DNA of 22,216 nt from UBA5336 sp039034035. GTDB lineage: Bacteria > Pseudomonadota > Alphaproteobacteria > Caulobacterales > Hyphomonadaceae. The stretch lies in contig JBCCBN010000031.1 in assembly GCA_039034035.1 (NCBI GenBank), forward strand, positions 1 through 22,216, in the 5' to 3' direction. The notes beneath the pieces were generated by a model, which was given only the letters and a program-made list of their open reading frames with translations, searched no databases and was not told the origin of the DNA. Shown here in pieces: positions 7,203-16,054 of the stretch (positions are counted from its first letter, which is position 1; each line of letters starts with the position of its first letter). The position numbers and the translations under genes were made by a program.

Positions 7203-7241
7203 GCCCCGCACGCCGCCCGAACCGGGTAAAATGTGCGGGGC
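7203..7241 (+). terminator. Long inverted repeat, candidate terminator between convergent genes
   Basis: GCCCCGCAC (7203-7211) pairs perfectly with GTGCGGGGC (7233-7241). An inner CCCG-AAC-CGGG hairpin can form within the 21-base loop. On the plus strand GTTTGC follows, a weak T-tract. It lies between the small plus-strand frame and the rlmH stop at 7262, so it could serve either strand. Confidence 0.4.
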
Positions 7242-7261
7242 GTTTGCATCGCCGGCGGCGG

Positions 7262-7726
7262 TCAGGCCTTGTGATAGGGCGTCCCCGCCAGAATGCTCAA
7301 GGCCCGATAAACCTGCTCAGCCAGCATCACCCGCACCAACCGATGGGGCCAGGTTTGTGGTCCAAAGGCGAGCCGGCTGCCAGCCGCCGCCTTGGCCGCC
7401 TCGCCATGGCCATCGGCTCCCCCGATCAGAAAACAGAGATGAGAACAGCCATCATCGCGCCAGCGTTCCAGCGACCGCGCCAGGTCGGTCGAGCGGGGTG
7501 TGTCGCCGAATTCGTCCAGCAATATGATCTGCGCCGCCTCGGGGCATTTGTCGATCAGTCGAGCCGCCTCGGCTGCCGTCCCGCCGCCGTCTCTGACCTC
7601 GATTTCCTGAACCCCGCGAATGCCCAGAGGCCGCGCCAGCTTGCTGGCCCGCGAAATGTAATCATCGACCAGCGCCCGTTCCGGCCCCGTCTTCATGGAG
7701 CCAACCGCCAGCAGGCTGATGCGCAT
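7262..7726 (-). CDS. rlmH: 23S rRNA (pseudouridine1915-N3)-methyltransferase RlmH
   Basis: SPOUT-class enzyme that methylates pseudouridine 1915 in helix 69 of 23S rRNA, using SAM. The 154 residues match the family length. The start MRISLLAVGSMKTGPERALV is typical. The middle carries LLDEFGDTPRSTDLA and the SAM-knot segment FLIGGADGHG. The C-terminus TWPHRLVRVMLAEQVYRA ... AGTPYHKA is diagnostic. It lies 36 bases downstream of rsfS on the same strand, the usual nadD-rsfS-rlmH order of alphaproteobacteria, so the genes are probably cotranscribed. It is the last gene of the run; the next frame is convergent. Confidence 0.96.
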   Translation of the reverse strand: MRISLLAVGSMKTGPERALVDDYISRASKLARPLGIRGVQEIEVRDGGGTAAEAARLIDKCPEAAQIILLDEFGDTPRSTDLARSLERWRDDGCSHLCFLIGGADGHGEAAKAAAGSRLAFGPQTWPHRLVRVMLAEQVYRALSILAGTPYHKA

Positions 7727-7762
7727 GGCCGTCCGCCTCGCCGAGAACCTGTTGACCGGGCC

Positions 7763-8110
7763 CTAGGCCGCAGCCGCCGGTCCGCCATCGGGGCCCCAGA
7801 TGCGCTCGAGATTGTAGAAGCTACGGACTTCCGGTCGAAAAATATGCACGATCAGATCGCCGGTATCGATCAGAACCCAGTCGCCATTCTGAAGGCCCTC
7901 AACCCGGGCCCGGCGACTGCCATGGTCCTTGATCGTCCGCATCACATGGTCCGCAAGCGAGGAGACGTGGCGCGCCGAGCGGCCCGATGCAATGATCATC
8001 TGATCAGCAAGGGAGGACTTCCCTTCAAGCTCGAAAACGAGAAGATCCTCGGCCTTGTCGTCTTCCAGGCTGTCGATGACCTTCGCCAAAATCTCTTCCG
8101 GTGTCGCCAC
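7763..8110 (-). CDS. rsfS: Ribosomal silencing factor RsfS
   Basis: RsfS binds uL14 on the large subunit and blocks subunit joining during starvation. The 115-residue product has the full domain: EEILAKVIDSLEDDKAEDLL, SLADQMIIASGRSARHVSSL, and the signature GDWVLIDTGDLIVHIFRPEV followed by RSFYNLERIWG. It ends in a short Ala-rich tail. It lies between nadD (112 bases upstream) and rlmH (36 bases downstream), the conserved arrangement. No abnormal features were seen. Confidence 0.96.
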   Translation of the reverse strand: MATPEEILAKVIDSLEDDKAEDLLVFELEGKSSLADQMIIASGRSARHVSSLADHVMRTIKDHGSRRARVEGLQNGDWVLIDTGDLIVHIFRPEVRSFYNLERIWGPDGGPAAAA

Positions 8111-8222
8111 GGGGCGGGGAGCCTCGTTCGGCGTGCGCTCGATCTGTGCAGGCAGGGCTTTGATCCTTTCAGGCTATTCGCACCAACGCTCTTATCATGC
8201 ATCGCAAGTTGGCCAAAGCGGA

Positions 8223-8855
8223 TTAACCGGTTTCCCGCCGGAACGGATTACGGGCCCTGGCCCGGCTGCGGATGACGGTGGAAGAGGCCGGATGCAAGGG
8301 TGCGTGCAGCACCGTCCAGGCCGGCGGGTCTGCAAGGGCCAGGGCCGGGGCGTGGGATTCCGGCAATCGCTGGCGCCGAAAGGTCTGGGCAAACCGGCCA
8401 AGCTTGGCGCCCGGACCGGCATCGGGGCGCGAAATCACGGCCAGTGGAACCCGGCCGACGATCTCCCGCCAACCGGCCCAATGGTGAAATCCTGACAGAT
8501 TGTCAGCCCCCATGATCCAGACGAACCGGGCACCGGGGCATCTCTGGTCCAGAACGGTCAGCAGGTCCCGGGTATAGGTCAGCGACAGGTCCCGCTCGAT
8601 CGTGCTGACCCGCATCCGGGGATGGCTGGCCAGCCGCCGTGCCGACGCTGCCCGGGCGGCAAAAACCCCGTGGCTTTCCTTGAGCGGATTGCCGCGCGCC
8701 ACGATCCACCAGACCCAATCGAGCTGCAACCGGGTGAGCGCCGTTTGCGCCACGTGGAGATGACCCTCATGGGCCGGATTGAACGAGCCGCCAAACAGCC
8801 CGACGCGCAGGCCCTGATACGGGCCGGGCGGCGAGATCATGGAAAATGGGCGCAT
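8223..8855 (-). CDS. nadD: Nicotinate-nucleotide adenylyltransferase
   Basis: Adenylates nicotinate mononucleotide with ATP to give deamido-NAD in the last part of NAD synthesis. The nucleotidyltransferase fold shows GLFGGSFNPAHEGHLHVAQ with the HxGH-type site. It continues with FVWIMGADNLSGFHHWAGW and the ATP-binding SSTVIRSR near the C-terminus. The start is uncertain: the frame is open to a TTG at 8882. ATG codons at 8855 and 8840 both precede the first beta strand, and none has a clear ribosome site. I took 8855 (211 residues), which fits the usual length. It lies downstream of proA by about 75 bases and upstream of rsfS. Confidence 0.94.
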   Translation of the reverse strand: MRPFSMISPPGPYQGLRVGLFGGSFNPAHEGHLHVAQTALTRLQLDWVWWIVARGNPLKESHGVFAARAASARRLASHPRMRVSTIERDLSLTYTRDLLTVLDQRCPGARFVWIMGADNLSGFHHWAGWREIVGRVPLAVISRPDAGPGAKLGRFAQTFRRQRLPESHAPALALADPPAWTVLHAPLHPASSTVIRSRARARNPFRRETG

Positions 8856-8929
8856 GGCGGCGGCGCAATCCGATGGAAGCAAGGGGTGAGAGTCAGCAGG
8901 CGATGAGCGAAACCCGGGACAAAGGCCCC

Positions 8930-10216
8930 TCAGGGCCGAACCTGACCGGTCCCGCGAACGACATACTTGTAGATGGTGAGCTGGTCAGCCCCCACTGGCC
9001 CCCGGGCATGGATCCGGCCCGTGGCGATCCCGATTTCCGCGCCCATGCCGAATTGGCCGCCATCGGCAAACTGGGTCGAGGCGTTGTGGATGACGATCGA
9101 TGCGTCGACCGTGTTCAGGAAGCGGGCGGCTGTGTCCGCGTTTTCAGTCAGGATGCTTTCGGTGTGATTGGTGCCATAGCGGGCGATATGGCCGAGCGCG
9201 CCGTCCAGCCCATCAACGCTGGCAATCGACAGGATCGGCGCTACGTATTCGGTCGCCCAATCGTCTTCCGTCGCCGGTTTCATACTCGGCACGAGCGCCT
9301 GGACCGTATCATCGCCACGTAATTCGCAACCCGCTTCAACCAGTTTCCCGGCAATCTCCCGGACCGTGTCCGCCGGTACCGCTGCATCGACCAGAAGCGT
9401 TTCCAGCGCCCCGCAAATCCCGGTTCGCCGCATCTTGGCATTCACGATGATCCCGGCCGCTTTGGTGAGGTCCGCCTCCCGGTCGAGATACATGTGGCAG
9501 AGGCCCTCGAGATGGCCGATCACGGGCACCCGGGCTTCGGCATGGACCCTGGCGACCAGTCCCTTGCCGCCGCGTGGCACAACGACATCGAGCGCGCCAT
9601 CAAGCCCGCTGAGCATATGGCCGACCGCGGCCCGGTCGGTGGTCTGGACCAGTTGGATGGCATCGGCGGGCAATCCAGCGGCGTCGAGTGCGCCGCGCAG
9701 AGCGTCGGCAATGGCGTTCGATGACTGGGTGCTTTCAGACCCGCAGCGCAGGATCGCCGCATTGCCTGACCGGACGCACAGGCCCGCCGCGTCCGCTGTG
9801 ACATTGGGCCGGCTCTCATAGATGATCCCGATCACGCCGAGCGGGCAGGCGACCCGGGCGATATCCAGCCCTGAAGGGACCGTCCAGCGTGCCAGTTCCC
9901 GGCCAACCGGGTCAGGCAGGTCGGCAATCGCCTCCAGGCCATCGGCCATGCCGGCAATCCGGCCTTCATCAAGGGCGAGCCGGTCCATGAGCGCCGGTGA
10001 CAATCCCTTGGCCGCGCCCGTTTTCAGGTCTTCGGCATTGGCCGCCAGCAGTTGCGGGGTCGCTTGCCTCAACGCAGCCGCCATGGCGGCCAATCCCCGC
10101 GTGCGGTCGTCGGCTGAGAGGGTCGCCATCGCCGCAGAGGCGGCGCGGGCCCGGCCCCCCATATCCAGCATATCGGTTTCAAGGGCGGTTTCGGTGGAGA
10201 AAGTATCGGCGCTCAT
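8930..10216 (-). CDS. proA: Gamma-glutamyl phosphate reductase
   Basis: Reduces gamma-glutamyl phosphate with NADPH to glutamate semialdehyde, the second step of proline synthesis. The 428 residues show the ALDH-like fold: VACPLGVIGIIYESRPNVT, RSGNAAILRCGSE, DVVVPRGGKGL, and the catalytic cysteine C268 in KMRRTGICGALETLLVD. The C-terminal part has STQFADGGQFGMGAEIGI and KYVVRGTG. Length is normal. proB is not next to it here. It heads the proA-nadD-rsfS-rlmH run and is divergent from the XerC-type gene across 64 bases that must hold both promoters. Confidence 0.97.
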   Translation of the reverse strand: MSADTFSTETALETDMLDMGGRARAASAAMATLSADDRTRGLAAMAAALRQATPQLLAANAEDLKTGAAKGLSPALMDRLALDEGRIAGMADGLEAIADLPDPVGRELARWTVPSGLDIARVACPLGVIGIIYESRPNVTADAAGLCVRSGNAAILRCGSESTQSSNAIADALRGALDAAGLPADAIQLVQTTDRAAVGHMLSGLDGALDVVVPRGGKGLVARVHAEARVPVIGHLEGLCHMYLDREADLTKAAGIIVNAKMRRTGICGALETLLVDAAVPADTVREIAGKLVEAGCELRGDDTVQALVPSMKPATEDDWATEYVAPILSIASVDGLDGALGHIARYGTNHTESILTENADTAARFLNTVDASIVIHNASTQFADGGQFGMGAEIGIATGRIHARGPVGADQLTIYKYVVRGTGQVRP

Positions 10217-10280
10217 GGCCGCAAACTGCCGGAAAGGGGGCGGCGACGCAACGGGGCGTTAAGCCGGAACGCCCAAAGTC

Positions 10281-11183
10281 ATGCCGATGGAGATCCTCGC
10301 TGCCTTCCTGGCCCATATCCGGACCGAGCGCCGGCTCGCCGAAAACACCGCGCTCGCCTATGGCACGGATCTGGCGGCCTTCTTCGGCTTCCTCGCGCGC
10401 CATCACGGGGAGGAAGTGACGATTGCTCACCTCGAAAAGCTGAAGGCCCGGGACGTTCGCGCCTTCCTGGCAGAACGCCGAAATAACGGCCTGTCCGACG
10501 CATCGGCCGCCCGGGCGCTCTCGGCGATCAAGCGTTTCTATGTCTGGCTCGGCCGGACGCACGGCACCGAAACGCCGGAAATTGCTTATCTAGAAGGGCC
10601 CCGGCGCCGCGCGCGTCTGCCCCGGCCCGTCTCGGAACCGGCCGCCCGGGACATGCTGGCCGACGCTGCCGAGCGAACCGATACGCCCTGGATTTCTGCC
10701 CGGGATGTGGCCGTGCTCAGCCTCCTCTACGGGGCGGGTCTGCGCATTTCCGAAGCGCTGGCCGTTTCGCGCGGTGACCTGCCTGCGCCGGAGGTGTTGA
10801 GGGTCCTCGGCAAGGGGCAGAAACTCCGCCTGGTTCCGCTGATTGGCCCGGTCCGCAAAGCGCTTGACGCCTATGCGGGCGCTGTTCCGTTTGTCCTCTC
10901 ACCATCTGATCCGGTCTTTCGCGGTGTCCGGGGTGGCCCGCTCGGCGCCCGCGCCGTCCAGGCCCTGACCCAGGACCTGCGCCAGCGATTGGGACTGCCC
11001 GACACCGCGACCCCCCACGCCCTGCGCCATGCCTTTGCGACCCATCTGCTGGCCAATGGCGCCGATCTTCGCTCGATCCAGACCCTGCTGGGCCATGCGA
11101 GCCTGTCCACGACCCAGATCTATACCGGTGTTGATGCCGCCCGGCTCCAAGCGGTCCACCGGGACGCCCATCCGCGGGCTTGA
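10281..11183 (+). CDS. xerC: Tyrosine recombinase XerC
   Basis: Site-specific recombinase that resolves chromosome dimers with XerD at dif. The 300 residues hold an N-terminal SAM-like DNA-binding domain (about 1-90) and a C-terminal catalytic domain with the complete set of active-site residues. These are R155 in GAGLRISEAL, K181 in GKGQKLRLVPL, H246 and R249 in HALRHAFATHLL, H272 in LLGHASLSTTQIYT, and the nucleophile Y281. The chromosomal context, with housekeeping neighbours and no phage or integron genes, favours XerC over a mobile integrase. XerC versus XerD is judged from overall look only. Start ATG 10281, with an alternative ATG two codons later. Confidence 0.88.
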   Translation: MPMEILAAFLAHIRTERRLAENTALAYGTDLAAFFGFLARHHGEEVTIAHLEKLKARDVRAFLAERRNNGLSDASAARALSAIKRFYVWLGRTHGTETPEIAYLEGPRRRARLPRPVSEPAARDMLADAAERTDTPWISARDVAVLSLLYGAGLRISEALAVSRGDLPAPEVLRVLGKGQKLRLVPLIGPVRKALDAYAGAVPFVLSPSDPVFRGVRGGPLGARAVQALTQDLRQRLGLPDTATPHALRHAFATHLLANGADLRSIQTLLGHASLSTTQIYTGVDAARLQAVHRDAHPRA

Positions 11184-11187
11184 TTTC

Positions 11188-11213
11188 GCCCGGGACGCGA
11201 CGGACCCCCGGGC
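11188..11213 (+). terminator. Candidate terminator after xerC
   Basis: GCCCGGG (11188-11194) and CCCGGGC (11207-11213) form a perfect 7-bp stem with a 12-base loop starting 4 bases after the xerC stop. CGGTTCTT follows. The T-tract is weak, but the position directly behind a gene is right. Confidence 0.35.
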
Positions 11214-11312
11214 CGGTTCTTGCAGGCAGAGATTGCTCCAGACCGCTGTAACCCTATTTCCACGTGTGACGCGGCACACCGGATGCGCCGGATTGGCTGT
11301 GTGAGGACCGAC

Positions 11313-12953
11313 ATGCCCGATACAGGAACACTGACCGCAAAGCCCCGCCGCCCGGTCTGGCGCCGCGCGATTACGGTCGGCCTGAAGCGCCTGGCGCGCC
11401 GGATCGACCATGGCGAAGTGGTCGAGCATGTCCGCGAAGAGGGCCATCTGCGCGGGCGGTATCTGTTCATGACCGTGATGAGCTGCGCGGTCGCGACCCT
11501 GGGTCTGTTGCTCTCATCGCCGGCGGTGATCATTGGCGCTATGCTCATCTCGCCATTGATGGGACCGATCATGCTGACCGGGTTTTCCATCGCGATCCTG
11601 GAATGGCCCTCCCTGCGCACCGCGATCCTCGCCCAGATTGCCGGTATCGCTGCGGCCCTGGCCATATCGTTCATGATCGTGTGGCTGTCGCCGCTCAAGG
11701 AAGCGACGCCGGAAATCCTGGCGCGGACCCGGCCTAACCTGTTCGACCTGCTTGTGGCGGTCTTTTCCGGATTGGCGGGCGGCTATGCCGTGATCCATCG
11801 CAAGGGTGAGACAATTGTTGGGGTCGCCATTGCCACCGCATTGATGCCGCCGCTGGCCGTTGTCGGATTTGGCCTCGCAATCGGGGACTGGACGATTGCG
11901 AGCGGCTCATTCTTCCTGTTCATGACGAACCTGCTCGCCATCGCTTTCTGCGTGGTCGGCCTGGCACGGCTTTACAGTTTCGGCGAGGAACACAGCCCTC
12001 GCCACACGCTCTGGCAATCGACGCTGATCCTGCTGGTGCTCGGCGCCTTGTCTGTCCCCCTCGGACTTGCCCTGCGGAACATCGCCACGGAAACCACCAT
12101 CTCGAACCAGATCCGCGGGGAATTGCTGGCGGTCTTCGCCGACGACAAGGCCCGGCTTTCCGATTTCAGCGTCAGCGTGCCGCCCGCCGGCGGTATAGCC
12201 GTGAATGCGGTGGTGATGACCACGTCCATGGTGGCCGATGTGAACCCCGTGCTGGGGGCGGAGCTGTCGGCCCGTTATGGACGCCCCGTGACAGTGTCGG
12301 TCGACCAGGTGCTGGTGAATGAAAACAGGGCGCTGGAGACCGAGAATTTCCTGCTGATGGCCGAACGCTCGCTGGCGGAACCCTTGCGGGAAAAGATCGC
12401 GATGATCGAGCAGATGGCGGCCGAGCGCGAAGGGTTGGCGACCATCGCCGAAGCCGTGCCGGTGCCCCTGCAGGCCAGCCAGGTCGATACGGTTGCTCAA
12501 ACCGCGGTGTTTGTCGGCGCGCCTACCCGTGGGGTCACGCTCGACGCCTATCGCGAGATGGAAACCGGCCTGCGCCGGAATTTCCCCGACTGGAACGTCA
12601 CATTGGTCCCGCCGCTCTTGCCGCTGCCGCCGGTCCTGTTCGATGAGGCGTCGGACGCAATCACCGACAGTACGCAGCCGAACCTGGACCTGGCGCTCTG
12701 GGCGCTTGAGCGCTGGCAGGTGCGCGACATTGACGTGATCGGCTATGCCTCGTCGATTGGTAGCGACACCCAGAACCGGCGCCTGGCCGAACGCCGGGCC
12801 AATGGGGTGGCCGCCTGGTTCGGTGGCAAGGGCATCATCGCCGCGCCCCGCGCTGACTATCCCGCGTTCCGGCAGGCCGAAATCGAACAGCAGCAAGGCT
12901 TTGCGCGCTATCGCCGGGTGGTGCTGCGCCCGGTTTCGACCGGCGAAGACTAA
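11313..12953 (+). CDS. DUF389 membrane protein with OmpA-like C-terminal domain
   Basis: The 546-residue product has a basic N-terminus. A multi-helix membrane block follows (about 50-255) with the DUF389 hallmarks LLSSPAVIIGAMLISPLMGP and GVAIATALMPPLAVVGFGLA. DUF389 function is not established. A long extramembrane region (about 260-430) comes next. Residues ~440-546 resemble an OmpA-like fold (VLFDEASDAI ... VRDIDVIGYASSIGS ... NRRLAERRANGVAAW), though the usual peptidoglycan-binding Asp of the GHTD motif is a Ser here. The start is set by GAGGA 5 bases before the ATG at 11313; the frame is open to 11220 but lacks a site there. It may tie an inner-membrane protein to the cell wall, which is inference. 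Confidence 0.85.
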   Translation: MPDTGTLTAKPRRPVWRRAITVGLKRLARRIDHGEVVEHVREEGHLRGRYLFMTVMSCAVATLGLLLSSPAVIIGAMLISPLMGPIMLTGFSIAILEWPSLRTAILAQIAGIAAALAISFMIVWLSPLKEATPEILARTRPNLFDLLVAVFSGLAGGYAVIHRKGETIVGVAIATALMPPLAVVGFGLAIGDWTIASGSFFLFMTNLLAIAFCVVGLARLYSFGEEHSPRHTLWQSTLILLVLGALSVPLGLALRNIATETTISNQIRGELLAVFADDKARLSDFSVSVPPAGGIAVNAVVMTTSMVADVNPVLGAELSARYGRPVTVSVDQVLVNENRALETENFLLMAERSLAEPLREKIAMIEQMAAEREGLATIAEAVPVPLQASQVDTVAQTAVFVGAPTRGVTLDAYREMETGLRRNFPDWNVTLVPPLLPLPPVLFDEASDAITDSTQPNLDLALWALERWQVRDIDVIGYASSIGSDTQNRRLAERRANGVAAWFGGKGIIAAPRADYPAFRQAEIEQQQGFARYRRVVLRPVSTGED

Positions 12954-12958
12954 TGCGC

Positions 12959-12977
12959 GTTTTGTGCGGCGCAAAAC
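12959..12977 (+). terminator. Candidate terminator after the DUF389 gene
   Basis: GTTTTGTG and the matching CGCAAAAC (one G-U pair) fold around a 3-base loop only 5 bases after the stop codon. A second small hairpin (TTGCG/CGCAA, 12978-12992) follows. The AT-rich stem lacks a T-run behind it. Confidence 0.35.
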
Positions 12978-12998
12978 TTGCGTAACCCGCAAAGGACG

Positions 12999-13027
12999 TT
13001 GCGGTTGCGCCGATTCATGCCTATGGT
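12999..13027 (+). promoter_or_regulatory. Candidate promoter of the PHA depolymerase gene
   Basis: TTGCGG (12999-13004), a 17-base spacer and TATGGT (13022-13027) give a sigma70-like pair (3/6 and 4/6). Transcription would begin near 13034, leaving a leader of about 45 bases. Confidence 0.35.
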
Positions 13028-13036
13028 GCACCGCAG
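13026..13036 (+). promoter_or_regulatory. Candidate PhaR-type operator (TGC-N3-GCA)
   Basis: GTGCACCGCAG differs at one base from CTGC-N3-GCAG, which I recall as the PhaR site in Rhodobacter. It overlaps the last -10 base and the predicted start of transcription of the PHA depolymerase gene, where a repressor would act. It is a short motif and could be chance. Confidence 0.3.
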
Positions 13037-13077
13037 CAATTCAGATTGCGTGGTTTAGTCGGTGGGGAAAGTTGTAA

Positions 13078-14373
13078 ATGCTGTATTCTTTGGTTGAGAT
13101 GAACCGCGCCGTGATGGCGCCGGTCCGCGCCGCTGCCCGCGCCAGCAAGGTGACCCTGCACAACCCGCTGAACCCCATCGGGCGCACCGATTATGGCAAG
13201 TCGCTGATGGCTATGGCCGATGTGTTCGAAAGCGCGACGCGGTTCTATGGCAAGCCCGATTGGAACCTCAATACGACCCGGATCAACAGTGTGAGCGTGA
13301 ATGTCACGCCTGATGTTTCATGGGCGTCGCCGTGGTGCAGCCTGGTCCATTTCCGCCGCGATCCCGAGCAGATGGCCCGCGCGCGCGGGCCCAATGCCGG
13401 CCCCCAGCCCCGCCTGATCATCGTGGCGCCCCTTTCGGGTCACTACGCCACCCTGCTACGCGGCACCGTCGAGGCTTTCCTGCCGACCCATGAAGTGTTC
13501 ATCACCGACTGGTCGGATGCGCGCATGGCGCCGGTCTGGCTCGGCCGGTTTGACCTGAGCGACTATATCGACACCGTCCGCAAGATGATCAGCCATGTCG
13601 GCGCTGGTGTGAATGTGATGGCGGTGTGCCAGCCTGGTCCGCCCGTCCTCGCCGCGATTTCGATGATGTCGGAAGAGGGCGACCCCAATCGCCCGGCGAC
13701 GATGACCTTCATGGGCTCGCCGATCGATGCGCGCCAATCTCCCACGGTGCCGAACGTGCTGGCGGAAGAGCGCCCGTTCGAATGGTTCGAAGAGAACATG
13801 ATCTACACCGTGCCGGGCCCGTGGCCGGGCATGTTCCGCCGCGTCTATCCCGGCTTCGTGCAGCTTTCGAGCTTCATGAACATGAACTGGTCGCGCCATG
13901 TGGACGCGCAGTGGAACTTCTTCAATCACCTTGTCGGCGGGGATGGTGACGGCATCGACAAGCACACCGATTTCTACGATGAATACCTATCAGTCCTTGA
14001 TTTGACTGAGGAATTCTATCTCCAGACCATCCAGAAAGTGTTCCAGGAGCACCATCTCGCCCGCGGCATCTTCCGCCATCGCGGCCGGCTTGTGCGGCCC
14101 GCCGCGATCACCGATGTCGCCCTGATGACGGTGGAAGGCGAGAAGGACGATATTTCCGGCATCGGCCAGACCCAGGCCGCGCATGATTTGTGCGTGAGCC
14201 TGCCCTCCAGCATGCAGACCGACTATATCCAGCCCGGCGTCGGCCACTATGGGGTGTTCAACGGGTCGCGGTTCCGCACCGAGATTGTGCCCCGCGTGAA
14301 CGAGTTCCAGAACCGGTTCATCGACCGCGACGTGGAAGAGGCCGCCGCTGATCGATTGGCAAGGGCAGGCTGA
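13078..14373 (+). CDS. phaZ: Intracellular polyhydroxyalkanoate depolymerase
   Basis: Breaks down stored native PHA granules in the cytoplasm. The 431-residue alpha/beta-hydrolase has the cysteine nucleophile typical of this intracellular class: C184 in VMAVCQPGPPVLAA, in place of the serine lipase box. The likely acid is in TVEGEKDDISG (D357) and the histidine is H390 in QPGVGHYGVFNG. Other family segments are RLIIVAPLSGHYATLLRGTV, VFITDWSDAR and GRFDLSDYIDTV. No signal peptide is present, as expected. GGGGAAAG lies upstream of the ATG at 13078. Downstream genes are convergent, so it is monocistronic. Its products would feed the acetoacetyl-CoA/crotonyl-CoA pool used by the methylsuccinyl-CoA dehydrogenase encoded further on. 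Confidence 0.93.
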   Translation: MLYSLVEMNRAVMAPVRAAARASKVTLHNPLNPIGRTDYGKSLMAMADVFESATRFYGKPDWNLNTTRINSVSVNVTPDVSWASPWCSLVHFRRDPEQMARARGPNAGPQPRLIIVAPLSGHYATLLRGTVEAFLPTHEVFITDWSDARMAPVWLGRFDLSDYIDTVRKMISHVGAGVNVMAVCQPGPPVLAAISMMSEEGDPNRPATMTFMGSPIDARQSPTVPNVLAEERPFEWFEENMIYTVPGPWPGMFRRVYPGFVQLSSFMNMNWSRHVDAQWNFFNHLVGGDGDGIDKHTDFYDEYLSVLDLTEEFYLQTIQKVFQEHHLARGIFRHRGRLVRPAAITDVALMTVEGEKDDISGIGQTQAAHDLCVSLPSSMQTDYIQPGVGHYGVFNGSRFRTEIVPRVNEFQNRFIDRDVEEAAADRLARAG

Positions 14374-14416
14374 GCCTCCCGGACGGGCGCCCCGGCGGCG
14401 CGGAACTGATACGCGG

Positions 14417-14872
14417 TTACCTGAGCACACCGGCCTTGTCCTGGCGCATCGCGTAGCTGAGCAGGAACACCCCGATCGCCACGATCACGGCAGGGAAAAT
14501 CGCTGCCGCGATACCGGATCGGGCTAACTCGCCCATCATCACGAGTTGGTAGAAGAACGAGACCAGCATCGATACCAGCGACAGCGCAAACAGGGGCACC
14601 GCCCATGTCCGGCGCAGCAGCAATAGGATCGACGCCAAGATGCTCGAAGCGATTGCCAGCCCCCAGGCACCCTCCGCCCAAACCGGCATGGTGAGATAAT
14701 CCTGTATCTGCTCCTCGGTCAGCATCTGGCGCAGATATTCCTGCCCCTGGATCTGCGTCATGAGGAAATCGAACGATCCGAACCCGTTCCAAAGAACGGC
14801 CAGGACAGCGATAACCCAGAAGCTCCAATGGGTTGCCGCGCGGCCTTCGGGATGAAAGTCACCAATGGACAT
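14417..14872 (-). CDS. Four-helix integral membrane protein, unknown function
   Basis: The 151-residue product has four hydrophobic segments: WSFWVIAVLAVLWNGFGSFDF, then WGLAIASSILASILLLL, VPLFALSLVSMLVSFFYQLV and IFPAVIVAIGVFLLSYAM. Between helices 1 and 2 lies a soluble loop (QIQGQEYLRQMLTEEQIQDY). Similar small alphaproteobacterial proteins are sometimes labelled sugar transporter, without experimental support that I know of. The ATG at 14872 comes 3 bases after the stop of the oxidoreductase gene (TGA TCC ATG), with GGAG 8 bases before it. The two genes are therefore an operon with coupled translation. Function unknown. Confidence 0.82.
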   Translation of the reverse strand: MSIGDFHPEGRAATHWSFWVIAVLAVLWNGFGSFDFLMTQIQGQEYLRQMLTEEQIQDYLTMPVWAEGAWGLAIASSILASILLLLRRTWAVPLFALSLVSMLVSFFYQLVMMGELARSGIAAAIFPAVIVAIGVFLLSYAMRQDKAGVLR

Positions 14873-14875
14873 GGA

Positions 14876-15904
<1,029 letters not shown>

Positions 15905-16032
15905 TGCCATCCTCCCAAACTGGTTTTGGAAGAGCATGGCGCGTTTTCGGCGGCCGCGCCAGCGCCAGCTTGGACGACCGGGCGTTTAGCGACTACCAAA
16001 CGGCTATGAGCGCAAATGAACGGCGAGGCCGG

Positions 16033-16049
16033 TTCCGTTGAAAACGGAA
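16033..16049 (-). terminator. Candidate hairpin after the DUF3617 gene
   Basis: TTCCGTT, a GAA loop and AACGGAA form a perfect 7-bp stem 5 bases beyond the stop of the minus-strand DUF3617 gene. No T-run follows, so it may protect the mRNA end rather than stop transcription by itself. Confidence 0.3.
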
Positions 16050-16054
16050 ACGGT

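Noticed and set aside
7013..8275. 420-codon plus-strand frame opposite rlmH and rsfS
   Set aside because: Antisense to two secure genes; composition typical of a GC-driven shadow.
10281..11183. Tyrosine recombinase as the mark of a mobile element
   Set aside because: Neighbours are housekeeping genes, no tRNA or direct repeats flank it, and the protein looks like chromosomal XerC.
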